64,000 bases of DNA from Phytophthora quininea. Its lineage: Eukaryota; Oomycota; Peronosporomycetes; Peronosporales; Peronosporaceae. The stretch is from contig JAAVTG010000075.1 in NCBI GenBank assembly GCA_011947345.1, positions 930,001-994,000 of the forward strand, given 5' to 3'. The first letter of the stretch is position 1. Each line of letters begins with the position of its first letter. The position numbers were made by a program, and so were the translations under genes. Positions 21,649 through 33,670 of the stretch are shown here, in pieces. The notes under the pieces are model-generated. The model had not been told where the DNA came from and searched no databases. It saw only the letters and a list, made by a program, of their open reading frames with translations.

Positions 21649-22351
21649 CTGCGGCTGCGTCTAGAATCGCGCGGCGAGCGGCAGTATTTAAAAAGCACGA
21701 GGTGTGGCACGCCCCCGTACAACAAGTGGTAAAGGATTAGAAAATATGTAGCTGCCTTCCAGGGACGAAATGAAAAGTGCCAAGCACCGAGTAGGACTCT
21801 CCATCTCATTGCGTATTGTTCCGTTGGCAATTGCATGGCAACTGCAAACTAGCTCGAGTATCTTGTGCTCATCACGACTGTTCACGATTTCGCGCCACGT
21901 TAACAACGGCGACGTCTCGTAAAAGGTAGAACCACGCGATAATCTCGGCGCTGGCTGTCCACATCCCGCCTCCGCGGCAGGCGCCACGGTGTCTGCCGGG
22001 CCTTCCTGACCATGTTGCAGATGTGTCTTCCTCCAGACCAGCAGATCTGCGACCGCAGCGTCTCAAATGGCTGCTGGAGCCATGTACCGCGATTTGACTC
22101 ATGTGGTACACACCATTTTGAACATTCTGTTTTTCGTTGGGTCGAGAACGAAATTTGAGGACGAGTGCCCAGGTGGTCGAGGCGCGCTTCTTCGCGGCTG
22201 TGCAGACACCCATCCAGCAGCCCCCGACGCGATACCCGACCGCAGTGTGGAAGTCTCTCTCTGATCTACCGCCCCGCACCAGCAGCTCGCTCTGCAGCGC
22301 TATATCAGCTGCGCTACCCCCGGTCAAAGCCAGCTCGTCTATACACCAGTG
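21649..22351. other. Intergenic, MO25-like to PX gene
   Basis: Nothing coding is convincing. An open minus-strand frame (21872-22873) overlaps the PX gene and reads as its antisense shadow. The last 100 bp before 22352 are C/T-rich and probably include the PX promoter. Confidence 0.35.
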
Positions 22352-23263
22352 ATGATCGATGAGGACTCGATCTCCGTCGTGATCACCGCGTCCAAGGAGG
22401 TGGAGAGCGGAGACGCCATGAACAGCTACGGAGACGACGCGACGTCCCACAGCAAGGGCCACAAGTTCACCATGTACACGGTGTTCGTGCGCAACGTCAC
22501 GACCGGCGGCAAGTGCGTGGTCAGGAGGCGGTACTCGGACTTTTACAAGCTGCGCAAGCAGCTCATGGAGATGGTGTCGTGGGGTCACTGCAGATTCTGC
22601 GAGCAGTACCTGCAGCAGATCTCGGACTACCCGTTCCCGAGGCGACGGCTGCTGCGCTCGAGTCGCGCGGCCGTCGTCAAGGAGCGCATGGATAGCCTCG
22701 GCCTGTTTCTCCGACACATGCTGCTGTGCATCATGGCGCGCAGCTTTGAGGACTGCTCGCAGGCCAGCGAGAACATTGAGAGCTGCATCTTGAAGTCGTT
22801 CCTTCAGATGGAGCAGACCGAGTCGCTGTTCCCGACGACGGCGTCCAAGCAACGCCCCATTGAGATTCTGCACGCCATCGAGGAAAAGCGACAGCAGCAG
22901 ATCAAAGCAGCGGGACTACGCACGAAGAGCTTGGCCCACACGACACTGTCGGAGCAGAGCGACTCGGCCAGAGGTCGGCAGTCACGCAACAACCGTCAGG
23001 TCGGCCCGGATACCTGCCATCTCTGCCTGCAGAAGTGGACGCATTGCTATTGCAACAGCGACCAGGACAGCGTCTACCCTGTCAACGTTTCCACCGAGCG
23101 CGAGCTGGGACTCGACCGCGACAGCCCCGCGCATGGACGTCCCAGCGCTTCAATGGCCGACAGCGACTCTAGTCGTTGCAGTCGCTGCGACTGTGACTGG
23201 AACTACTGCAACTGCTGTCAGCAACTGTCTCCGACCGCGTCTTCTGTATGTACAGACCGCTGA
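22352..23263 (+). CDS. PX-domain protein with two C-x2-C-x3-W-x2-C-x-C motifs
   Basis: Intact, about 303 residues, single exon. Residues about 30-150 form a PX (phox homology) domain: HKFTMYTVFVRNV, then CVVRRRYSDFYKLRKQL (the Arg-Arg-Tyr-Ser lipid pocket), then the Pro-containing loop DYPFPRRRLL and the helix RMDSLGLFLRHML. PX domains bind phosphoinositides, usually PI3P on endosomes. The C-terminal third is unlike usual sorting nexins: CHLCLQKWTHCYC and CSRCDCDWNYCNCC repeat the same spacing of four Cys and one Trp, separated by about 45 residues. This suggests two small metal-binding knuckles. No BAR domain is present. Start at 22352 is the first in-frame ATG. Confidence 0.87.
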   Translation: MIDEDSISVVITASKEVESGDAMNSYGDDATSHSKGHKFTMYTVFVRNVTTGGKCVVRRRYSDFYKLRKQLMEMVSWGHCRFCEQYLQQISDYPFPRRRLLRSSRAAVVKERMDSLGLFLRHMLLCIMARSFEDCSQASENIESCILKSFLQMEQTESLFPTTASKQRPIEILHAIEEKRQQQIKAAGLRTKSLAHTTLSEQSDSARGRQSRNNRQVGPDTCHLCLQKWTHCYCNSDQDSVYPVNVSTERELGLDRDSPAHGRPSASMADSDSSRCSRCDCDWNYCNCCQQLSPTASSVCTDR

Positions 23264-23470
23264 AGCGCTGCATGCAAGCACCGCAGCTCGTTTTCCCGCC
23301 AAGTTTTATGATCCTTCAGCAGTGCTCATCAAAGCAAGCACCTGTAGTCCGTTGACCAAAATATTGCAAAAAATCGAAACATCGTCTGTGATTGAACGGC
23401 GCAACATCAATATTGCATTTGATTGGGTATCACAACGTCAATATCTGCATAGCACAAATATCGACCGACA

Positions 23471-25062
23471 ATGAGTGGGCGGAAGAGCGCTGTGCCGTGG
23501 CTGGACTGGCGCGAGTGGCAGGACGTGCACGAAGGGCTCTTCAGCAGCGACCCGTACGCCCAACAGCGTTTCGTCTCCCGAGTGGCAGCTTGGCGCAGTC
23601 GCGCGCAGCTTCCAGTCGCCATCAACGCCACCGCGCAATTGGTGGAGCTCCAACTACATGAACAGATCTCTCAGCACCACCACCACGCCGTGGGCGTCAG
23701 CTCTCGCTCACATATGGAGCTTTCTTTACTTTACGCCAGTGCGATCGTTCGCTGCGTCAATGGACTGGTGGATGGATCGCAGAAAGGAGCGTACGCGATG
23801 GCGGTCAGTCAATTGGCGCAGCGCATCGGCATCCCGTTGTGGGTTGTCGATCTGCGTCATGAGTCCACACACAACCAACTACCATCGCTGCCGGTTCTTC
23901 GCTTCGCAGCACAGCACTTACTTGCGTGGCTGCGTGCTAATTACTGGGGAGCTCAGGAAGACGCCATTCGAGGACAAGTGCATCATGTTGGGCGGTGGCT
24001 GTTCGAACAATTGCCGCATTTGAGCAGGGGAGAGGAAGAGATGCAACGTGAAGGAGGAAGCAATGATGCAGTGTCGAGAGTCCCACCGCCGGTGCTGGAT
24101 GCAGAGAGCCTGCGCAATGTTGTGGTCCCGTTGTTTGTTGATGGCGGACAGTATCGTGAAAGCGTAGCGCCTGCTGGGTTGCTGTTTCTGGAAGTACCGA
24201 AGGTTGTGGAGAATAGCAATGATGCTGAGATTCCCCAGAAGGATGCTTTCATCGCGTTACTGCTGCAGCTCCAGTCAAACTGGAGTGGGTTTAGCGCAGC
24301 GTTGTTGGCTGGGTTGTGTCGTAAAGTTTTTGGGATGATTTTACCTACGAAAGCGCAGAATAGTGAAGACGACAGTGAAGAACCTCAGTCAGAAGACTCA
24401 ACAGAAGAAGACCGGTCGCACGGCGAGTTGGAGCTTGCATTGTTGTGGATCAAGTTTATGATAAGCAGTGAATGGCGCGAGAAGTTAAAGTTTGAGAAGG
24501 GCCCCGTTGAGGATTTATATCAATGTGGAGCTGAAGTGCTCGCGCTCACGGAGCAACAAATGGAGAGTATTTCTGAAGATCGGATTGAACTATTGGGGTG
24601 TCTTCAGACTGCTCTGAGGTTTAGCAAAGGTGTACGGCAGCACTTTTCCTCGGTACTGAAGCTGCAATCAGCACGAGTCTTGCAGATGGAAAGGACCAAG
24701 GCTGGATCCAGCTTCCCGGCTGGACACCAAGTACAATTGGCGTCCGGCACTGCTTCATGAGCTGCAATCAAGCTCAGGTTTATGAATATTCGCCGGACGA
24801 CGACAGCCTAATGCCAAACAGCAAGACTTTCGTCGTACCGCGTGATGAGGAGGACAGCACCGATGGAAGTAGTTTTGATGCCGCTGAAACGGCTATGGAT
24901 GCGCTCATGGAAGACTTGGATGCATCCTACGACACGTCGTTGCAGCAAACCCTCGAGTTACAGACGTCAATCGCTCGGGACGGACTTCGCCAGGGCGACA
25001 GCGCAACGGTTCTGCCGAAACAAGAACTCCAGCGTATTCAAGAGGAGATTGAGATCTGGTGA
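23471..25062 (+). CDS. LAS1: LAS1 pre-rRNA endonuclease (one-base frameshift near C-terminus)
   Basis: LAS1 is the HEPN-type nuclease that, with the Grc3 polynucleotide kinase, cuts the ITS2 spacer of pre-rRNA. The N-terminal domain begins VPWLDWREWQDVH and runs through LLYASAIVRCVNGLVDGSQK. It ends with the catalytic HEPN motif RHESTH at residues 129-134 in the context VVDLRHESTHNQLPSLPVLR, all expected residues present. The middle is poorly conserved and acidic (QNSEDDSEEPQSEDSTEED). The frame breaks at about 24698 (AA for AAA); in the next frame GWIQLPGWTPSTIGV resembles the short C-terminal Trp-rich LAS1 motif, and the reading continues to a stop at 25060-25062. Convergent with HslU (121 bp). 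Confidence 0.9.
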
Positions 25063-25183
25063 GGCACGACAACAACAAATAGACTATGTGCATGGCGAAC
25101 ACACTGTTTTCTTTCGTGTGCTTAGCCCTGTCGGCTCCTAACTGACACTCGCAGAAGGAGTGCACCAGCTACTTGCAAACAGT

Positions 25184-26710
25184 CTACAAAATAAACTTGG
25201 AGAGGTCAGTCTTCATCATGAGCTTTCCAACGCGCTCCAGCACGAACTCCTGCGTGATCGTGACAGTCGAACCAGGGGCCATCTCGGAGCTGTCGAAGCT
25301 AATGTCTTCCACCACCTTCTCCACTACCGTGTGCAGCCGTCGGGCACCAATGTTCTCGACCGTTTGGTTAATCTCTGCAGCGACACGGGCAATCTCACGG
25401 ACAGCTTCATCCGTGAAATTCAACGTGACGCCCTCTGTCTTGATCAGCTCGGTTTGCTGCTTGATAAGGTTAGTCACAGGCTCCGTAAGAATACGGTGGA
25501 GGTCGTCCTCGGTGAGCCCCTTCAGCTCGACACGGATAGGAAGACGACCCTGGAGTTCGGCAAGCAGATCGGACGGCTTCGACGAGTGGAACGCCCCGAT
25601 CCCACGAAAAGAATGTGATCCGTGTTCACGTTGCCGTGCTTCGTAGAGATCACGCTGCCCTCAATCAGAGGAAGCAGGTCGCGCTGCACGCCTTCGCTGC
25701 TGGGGTCCGACGAGCGGCGGAAGTCTCCGCTGGAGCAAATCTTGTCAATCTCGTCAATGAAGACGATGCCGTTCTCCTCGGTCTCCTGAATAGCCTCACG
25801 CACAACGTCGGTCATGTCGATGGCGTTATCCATCTCCATCTCCTCAAACACGCCTCGAGCCTCTGCGACCGTCACGCGTTTGCGCTCCGTCTTCTTCTCG
25901 TTGAAAGCGCGACCAAAGACTTCCATGGAGATCCCCTTCCCTTCGCCACCAACAAACGAGATGGGCTGTCCGCTCGGGTTCTTCGCCACAGGGGCGTCAA
26001 TGTCAATAAGACGGTCCTCCATCTCTCCGGCACGCAGCAGCCGCTCAAATGTGACGCGCGATCGCTCGGACGAGTTGGCGCCCGTGAGCGCGTCCAAGAT
26101 GCGCATCTCGACGAGGTGCTGCACTTCCTTGCGCAGTCGTTCCTTGCGGTGCTTCTTGACCATGTTGATGGCGTTCTCCACCAGGTCGCGGATGATCTGG
26201 TCCACGTCTCGACCGTGAAAGCCCACCTCCGTGAACTTGGTGGCCTCCACCTTGACGAACGGCGCCTCGGAGAGCTTGGCCAGGCGACGGGCGATCTCCG
26301 TTTTGCCGCAGCCAGTGGGGCCGATCATTAGGATGTTCTTGGGACTCACCTCCTGGCGCAGATCGTCCGAGATCTTCTGGCGACGCCAGCGGTTGCGCAG
26401 CGCGATGGCCACGGCGCGCTTGGCGTCGGCCTGGCCCACGATGTACTTGTTGAGCTGCTCCACCACCTCGCGCGGCTTGAGCTTGCGGCCCATGTCGTCT
26501 GGGTCTTCTTCCCTCGGCTGCGGCCTCCTCCACGACCGCAACGGGAACAGGCTCATCCTCCGAGGTCTTGGGCGCCGTGGTCGAGAACGCACGCAGAGGC
26601 GCCGCCGGCGACTGGAACAGCGCGCGAGACGCAAGTGGAAGTGGTCGAGCAGCAGACGGACGAGTCGCCTGCACCCGCACGCGGCGCGCGAGCCCCTTGA
26701 TCGCCTGCAT
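25184..26710 (-). CDS. hslU: Mitochondrial HslU (ClpY) ATPase of the HslUV protease
   Basis: AAA+ unfoldase that feeds substrates to HslV, the proteasome-like peptidase. Residues 1-45 ([18 protein letters not shown] to LRAFSTTAP) form a mitochondrial presequence. Then [16 protein letters not shown], the Walker [36 protein letters not shown], an I-domain, the Walker [11 protein letters not shown] and the sensor region [13 protein letters not shown]. It ends TDLSKFIL; the bacterial HslU tail that docks into HslV has the same form. Frame drops at 26509-26515 (between presequence and ATPase) and at 25594-25597 (GGGG where GGGGG would read [13 protein letters not shown]). HslV itself is not in this window. 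Conserved both sides, so the gene is probably functional. Confidence 0.93.
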
Positions 26711-26901
26711 CGTCGCGAAGTGTCTTGCTCGATCGAAAGTGCTTGTTGGCCGCTCCTTCCTTCCAGGATGATGCGCTGCCTTGGACCAATCCGTGCGTTT
26801 TTAACATTTTCTTTTCAACCAATCAGGTGGTGGATACACTATTCGACCATCACTCACACTCAGAGCAAATGTGCCAGCTCACTTCCGCATTGCACCAAGG
26901 G
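26711..26901. promoter_or_regulatory. Divergent HslU / LTN1 promoter with CCAAT boxes and initiator-like site
   Basis: 191 bp between opposed ATGs. Two CCAAT boxes on the plus strand, GACCAATCC near 26780 and AACCAATCA near 26818, sit centrally. GCTCACTTCCGCATTG at 26877-26892 resembles the oomycete initiator and would give LTN1 a leader of about 20 nt. Confidence 0.45.
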
Positions 26902-29900
26902 ATGGCCAAGAAGAACAAGCAGCGCGAGAAGCAGGAGCAGAGCCGCGCGTCCTCGAGCGCGCGCGCACCAGTCGCTGCTGGATTCGGCGGGGCGGGCGCC
27001 GCCCCTGCTTTCATCGGCTTCGCCAGCTTCGCGCAGCCGGCGCCCGCCGTCCAAGCGACCCCCAAGGGCGCCGCCTTCTACAACAAGCCCGTGGTGCAGA
27101 GCATCTACGACGGCTCGGACCACGAGCTCGCGCTGGCGCTGAAAATGCTGGCCAAGAAGGGCGCCGTGACTAAGATCAAGGCGCTGCAGAGCTTCCTGGC
27201 GGACGTGCTGCCCCCTCGCCAACCGCAAGATCTGCGCCCCATGCTCGGCCACTGGACGCAGCTCTACACGTTTGAGATGCGCGACCAGAACGACCGCAAG
27301 GTGCGGCAGCTGCTGAACGAGGTGCTAGCTGCACTGACGGACAAGATGCGGCCTCGGGCCTTCGTGCCTCATCTCCAGAGACTTCTGCCTTATTGGCTGA
27401 TGGCCATGCACGATGTCAATGCAGAGGTGGCGGCCTTGGCCATGAAGGCGTTTGAGACGTTATTTCCTGAGAGGGATATGCGCAAGACGGTGGTAGAAGA
27501 GCATCTGGACGCAATTATGGAGGAGTACAGAGTGTTCTTCACAAAGACTCCCGATACGTTTGAAGGCATCCCGCTGCAGCCAGATGAGAAGGAGGAGCGG
27601 TACGAGAGATGCATCTCCGCTGCTGTATTGAGCGTTGACGCTGTTGTGAGACTGTTTGCGGAGCATGACATGACCAGCAAGCTCAGTGACGAAGATGCGA
27701 GCTGCTCGGTGGCGTCGGTAGTTACTTCGGACAAGTTTACGCGTCTTGCAACGGCATCTTCGAAGCACCCGAACTTTACGCGTGCTGCTGTGAGGAGAGC
27801 GGTGTATGTGACCTTGGTAACTCTGTGTACTAAAGCGAAGGAGATTGTAGCTGCGCGGGAAGAGGCGTTAGGTAAGGTGGTGCTTGGTATGATTGGTGAT
27901 AAGAGCCCCGCAAACCACGAAGCCATGTGGAACGCGGTGCTATTGTTCCTTCAGACGTTCCCGAATGTCTGGCATTCAAGCACAAGCTTCCCTAAATTCG
28001 TGGTCAGTGCGGTATACCCGCGTTTATTTGCTCAGATTCGACACGGATTCTATGGATCTGGAAAGGCATCTTTCCCTACTCTACTGCCGTTACTATCAAT
28101 GGTACCACTGGATGTAGCAATAGACCCAAACAAGGACCGATCAATGCTCTATACAGGAGTCCTAGAGCAGTGTTGGAAGTTTATCGAGTCGAAAGAAGCG
28201 CGATTTAGCGAGGCACCTGCAATCACGGCATACTTCGAGTGTATCACTGGGTTTTTAAGCATATTCCTCGGCACGAAAGCCAATGTGGAGTGGCTGAACG
28301 AGCAGGATGCTGAGCCGTTCAAGGCCAACTACGTTAACCAGTTCGAGAAAGTGTTTGTTTCTTCAATCACGACGACAATCAGTCTACCAGAGTTCCCGCG
28401 TGGAGAAGTCGCAACGTTTTCTGACAACACGCTGAAGACGATTGATCGATTGCGGCGGTTTTCGGCCGAGTCGATGTTGGTGAACGAATTAAAAGATGCC
28501 TTCGTTGAGAAGATGCATGAGTGGACGCGCCAAGCAATTGATGCAATGGTGGCCAGGCAATCATTTGTGCCCGCACGACTGACTGATTTTATTAATGTAG
28601 GTGTTGCTGCTCCTACAACAAAGAGTAATGAACAGGAAGCAGCCCAATGGAAACTCACAAGCAAGGAAGCGTACAAAGAATGTCTTACGCAGGTAGATGA
28701 ACTTTTAGTGGATTCATCATTTACTCCAGCAAAGAACACGTCGCTTGCGCAATTGCTGCAGGTAATTGTCGGAATTTGTAAAGCGCTACCGTTGGATGCA
28801 TTATGCGGTGGTGAAGACCAAGTGGAAGCTCATTTCGAGAACCACTACCGCCCTGTTTTGCGAGCGCTTGCTCAGTGGAAAAGAACTGATGATGCCAAGA
28901 GTGTAGTTGCAACAATGCGCGTCATCTTGAAACTTGCGCGGCCGTTTTTCATGGCTACACATGAGAAGAAACAGTTTTTGCTGCAACTTTTTCAGGATTG
29001 CGACGTCCAATACGGCGACATGGCGGAAGCGAGCGATATTATTCAAAACGGACTCCAATTTCCAATTACGGACGAAGGAAACAAATTGTGGCTGTCGTGT
29101 GGAAGCTGGCAAAACACGTTTAACAGCGGCATCGTTCCAAAAGACCAGCCAAACCCAACGCTTGAAGCCCTTGAAGCGATATGGCGTGGCAAGCTGCTGG
29201 ATGAGTTCTTGATGATCAGCTTGAAGGGACGACTGGATGACCTGGATTCAACAGCCTTTGCGACGCTGCTGAGCGCGTGTCTGGGAGGATTGGATCACTT
29301 CCCGGTCGTGAGCTCAGATGCTGTGGTTATTTTGTGTCATTATGTTATTCAGAAGGGTTCTAGCAGCAGCGACGCAGCCACGATGCAGATTCTTACGCAC
29401 CTCTGTGAGCTCTTTTATAAGCTGAACGGCGGACTTCCAGCTGAGCTCGAAGCAGTAGAAGGACAACTGTACAACATTTTGTTCCATCTATCTGCTAGAG
29501 GAAGCTATAGGTCCGAAGCGAGCGCACTTTGGGGACGAACCGTTCGTCACTCACTTAAAACGTGGAATTCTGAGCGTACAGAGACGCTTGTGAATGAACT
29601 AGCTGGTCACGTGAACGGCTTTCTTTTGGAAGACTTACCTGCCGGTACGGTCAATTTCAACTCCAAGCAGTATGCAGCGTACGTTAAGAGCTACGTGCAT
29701 CTTGCTGCGGACCAAGCAGTCTTCTCTGTACCGCAGCTGGTAGAAAAATTGGATTCTGTCCACTTGCGCTGCGGAAATGATGACGAAAACGTTTTCTATA
29801 GTAGAGTGTTAGCTGGACTGGGAGATGTCTGCGAGAACGAGGACGTTGTGGGCACTCTTAAAGAGTATATCACAACAGTCATGTCAGAGGATGAACAGAA

Positions 29901-32428
29901 AGCAGTGAGTATTGTGGCAAAGCTTGTGGATCTAGATGTTACGTCCGCATTGACGTGGGCGGTCTTCCACTCTGATGATCATACCCGTCGTGGATCTGAT
30001 CTGATCGATGTCACTGAAAGTTATCTGAACCTTGACCACCTGTACGAGGCGCTACAGTCTGTGTCTACGATTTTGGACACTGTGTTGACTAACGCGCTTG
30101 CAGAATGCTGTGGGAACGCAAGAACGCGAATGCTAGGTACCGTGAGATGGTGTTTTTGAACAAAATTCATGGAACCGACGTGACTGCATCTAACACCCTC
30201 ACGAAAGACCAGCACCGGAAACTGGACGATCTGAATGTGGCAATCTTGTCGAGCTATTGCTCTGTTACCACGCGATTAAAGGTCTTGACGAATCTGGGGA
30301 GTAGTGACATGGACTGGAAGATGCCAGTTGTTCAAACAGTTGCAATCTCACTACTTAGTGCGAGCACTGACCGTGAAGAAGTAGAGTCTACACTGAAGAC
30401 CTTCTTTGATCAATGTGCCACAGAATCCACGAGTGGCTTCTTTGAGTATCTCCAGCTTGTAGTACAAGCAAGTCGCGAAGAAAATCGTGTCGCAAGCGCG
30501 TTATCGCGTCAATCTAAGCAGTATTTCGATCAATCTGCTCAAGAAAGAGTGTTGTCGCGACTGGAGGCGATTCTAGCGCCGGGAGCAACTGATATAGTTC
30601 AAGTTAAAGAATGGATCGTTGCAGCTGAGTACGTCAGTGCGCTCTCTGCGCGTCTACCGAGTGCGACGCAGGAGTTCCGTGCCATTTGGGAAAAGGTAGC
30701 ACGCTTGATGATCACCCACGCCATTGCAGGCAAGGCGGAAACTGCAAAGGTGGCTGAGCTTCGGATCCACAAGCGTAGCACGTTGTTTGCTGAGCGCAAC
30801 ACTGTTAAAGGCGTCGACGAAGAGCTTGTGCTTGCTTACCCCACCGAGCTGGTCGCAGCTCGATCAGCTTTGATGGTGCTGGTGAGCGCAATGTACGACA
30901 CCAATGCTGACGCTCTTCAGGAGCTGGCTGCTCACTACCGTGAAGCTCTGCTGGCTACTGTGCTCTGCGCATTCTCCGAGAGTGCACAGCTCAAGCCTGG
31001 CATCGTGAATACGTTCGTGGCCTCAACCTCACCAGAGCAATGCTTCAATCTGGTTTACCTCTGGTCGGACGTCGAGACAGTGTTCGCTCGTATCCTCCCA
31101 GCGCTTCGCTCGACTCTTACAAGCATTCCGGATGTTGACCACGTGAAGCGCCTTGTCCTTGAGTCCTTTGGTGGCATTGAAAACGTTGCAACGCTGTTCA
31201 ATGGCGAACGCTATCCACTGCTGCCGGAGCTACGCGTTTTGTTGTATATTTTGGCTTCGTACAGCGGTGCGCTGCGATTGCTGGCGTATGACACCAGTGC
31301 GATCGACCTTAATAGCGAGAATGAAGCAGCAACGGAGGCTGCTCTAGCTAGGGTACTCATTCCAAAGGCACTCCGCTCGGCCCTACGCTCAGTTTTTGCG
31401 GATAAGAAGGGCAAGAATGGTGCGGTAAGTGTCCGTATGCGGAGTCGGAAGCAAAGAGTTCAAGAGCGAGAAGATATTGTAGGGAAGCTGCTGCTATGGG
31501 ATTTATTCCTCCAGCTATTCCCTACAAGCGGCAGCGGGGGCGATTCCAGCGGAAGTGTGTCGACTTCTTTGATTGCGTCTTCGCTGAGCTCGTATGTTAC
31601 TCGCCACGGCATGTTCACTAACTTTCTAGAGTTCACTGCTGCTTACTGTCTCAAGAACCGCAATCTGCAGGGAAAGCGTCGACGTCCGACCTCCAGGACA
31701 CCCCAGTGTTTGAGGTTTCGGACTTGGAAAAAGGCGAAGAAGACGAGGTCTGGAGCTTCCAGAAGACACGCGTGTTCCAACTTGGCACGCGCGTCTTCTT
31801 CCGGACTGTGGTGCGGCTGCCAGCGATGGTACGTTCCTGGTGGAATGACGACTGCTCGCGTGCTACCCGTAGCTGGGCGGCTAAATACTTTGAGGACCAC
31901 ATCACGCCGTCAGTGCTTGCAGCAGAACTAACTCTCATTCAGAAGGCAGGCGAGTCTACTACGTCAACTGGTGGTGAGTCATGGGAGGAAGAGGAGATGA
32001 CGATCAAGGGCAGCAGAGTCTCCCGTGAGATCACCACCACATACGTCAAGGACGAGTGTGCACTTGAGATGGTAGTGCGAGTGCCATCGTCTTACCCGCT
32101 ACGTAGTGTAGAAGTGGAATGTACCAAACGTATCGGCATTTCAGAAGACCGATGGCGCCGCTGGGTGCTGCAGATTATCCGCGTAACGGCGGCCCGGGAT
32201 GGCTCTCTGCTGGACGCAGTGATGCTGTGGAAGCGCAACGTGGACCAGGAGTTCGAGGGCGTGGAGCCATGTCCGATTTGTTACTCCATCTTGAACCCCA
32301 AGACGATGGGGCTGCCGTCGCTGCCTTGCAAGACGTGCAGCAACAAGTACCACAACTCGTGCCTGTACAAGTGGTTCAACCAGTCGGGCAAGAACAAATG
32401 CCCGATCTGTCAGCAGCCCTTCTGTTGA
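26902..32428 (+). CDS. LTN1: Listerin E3 ubiquitin ligase (two one-base frameshifts)
   Basis: Listerin ubiquitinates nascent chains stuck on 60S subunits in ribosome quality control. The ATG at 26902 is chosen because MAKKNKQREKQEQSR followed by FIGFASFAQ is the conserved start of the family; a longer frame from 26725 has no such support. The N-terminal domain continues ALALKMLAKKGAVTKIKALQ and LLPYWLMAMHDVN. A long HEAT-repeat-like middle follows, then the RWD region and a C-terminal RING: CPICYSILN, CKTCSNKYHNSCLYKWF and NKCPICQQPFC, all eight zinc ligands present. Total about 1,840 residues, as expected. The frame falls by one at about 30104 (GAA|ATGCTGTGG context) and 31673-31675 (GGAAAGCG). 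No introns seen. Confidence 0.95.
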
Positions 32429-32560
32429 GAACGAGGTGAATAGATCCCCAGATATGTGTAGCTCGTGTTCAAATAACTTAGTGCCGCCGACGACGGCAGC
32501 GAGTGATTCACAGCAAGTCCAAGGCTTTCGTCTGTCCATGAAAAATAGGTATTAATCCAT

Positions 32561-33049
32561 CTAGGAGATGATGCAGCCGCAGCCAGCCGACTCGACCGTC
32601 TTGGCAGCTCCGCGGCCTCCTGGAGCTTCTGTAATAACACAGCACCGTCAGCAGCAGGCTCCAATAACTTCAACGATGGGGCAGACACTTTACCTCGCAC
32701 TGCTGGCGCCGTCTTGCGGTACACCGAGACGTTCACCGGCGTCGGGTGGGTGTCGAACGCTGGCACGCCGGAACTCACCAGTGTGTGGGTGTCCTGCAGG
32801 ATGCCGCGCCCCATACAAATGAGACGCACGTCCTTGGCGCTCTCAGCGGGAGTAAGCCTGGGCAAACGGTTACGTCAGTAGAGTGTCAAACTGTAGCCGG
32901 CCGGACGACGCACTCTGGGGCCAGCTCTGCATGAGCTGCGCCTTGACCTCCGCCACCGTCGCCGTCTTGGGGAAGCTGAGCTGCACGTGGGCGCCGTCGT
33001 GGTTGGCGAACAGGAACTTGAGGCGCAGCTCGTCCGCCGTGCTGCCCAT
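32561..33049 (-). CDS. UBL3: Membrane-anchored ubiquitin-fold protein (UBL3/MUB) with CAAX end
   Basis: Three exons on the minus strand, 33049-32910, 32857-32694 and 32628-32561, spliced over introns of 52 and 65 bp, give exactly 124 codons with no break. The ubiquitin-like fold reads LRLKFLFANHDGAHVQLSFP, then ATVAEVKAQLMQSWP, KDVRLICMGRGILQDTHTL and a last strand VNVSVYRK. The C-terminus is ESAGCGCIIS: CIIS is a CAAX box, and the Cys two before it could be palmitoylated. UBL3 and plant MUB proteins are built like this and sit at the plasma membrane, where plant MUBs recruit E2 enzymes. The first intron has a less usual GTCGTC donor. The gene is too short and spliced to stand out as an open frame. 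Confidence 0.88.
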
Positions 33050-33670
33050 GACTCAGCTTCAGGAGGAATTTGATGAAGTGAGCCGGAAAAGATGTGATTG
33101 GGCCACGCATTTTTTTATTATACCCTGCGGTGTCCCAGAGTTAGCTGCCGCCACACCGAGTATTCCGGGCGCAGCGCGAATACTGGTACTGTCGCAATAA
33201 ACTACCTCGGGGCTGTAGTAAACCAAGACGCAATCGATTCGTGTGCTGTAGGATTTCCCGGTGACGAGAATTACTTCAACCTTCGTCAAAGCTCGGTCGC
33301 TGAGCTGCTTCCGCATTGATTAACGTTGAGGACGATTGTTTCTCTGTTGTCGTGACTGGATCTCCATGCGTGTCAAATGTCAACTCGTCCGCGAAGGTAT
33401 CCGATAAGCGTTCACATTATGCTGTCGCTATAGTACTCTCGATATCTGTTAAAATCTGATCGCAGCTAATCAATTGCTTGCTGTCGTATCAAGTCGTCCT
33501 CCATTGTCTCCAAACGTCCTTTCAGTTGAACGAAAAGCTCGAAAACGCAGTCCTTCCAGCTACAGAATTCCATTCCCAGCTGCTTTTCTGTCTTTTCCCT
33601 CCCCGTTCAAAGTCGCACATTGCAAAAACTGCAACCAACGCCCAAGCGACAGTCTCCGCTTCGCTTTGCC
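33050..33670. other. Divergent intergenic region, UBL3 / F-box gene
   Basis: 621 bp, no coding sequence recognised. The plus-strand side near 33614 has CGCACATTGCAAAAACTG, loosely similar to an oomycete initiator, 50 bp before the F-box ATG. Confidence 0.35.

Noticed and set aside
21872..22873. 333-codon minus-strand open frame
   Set aside because: Antisense to the PX gene, with Leu/Arg/Ala-rich composition typical of the complement of GC-rich codons.
26725..26901. 59-codon extension of listerin
   Set aside because: The conserved family start MAKKNKQR is at 26902, and the extension overlaps the divergent promoter.
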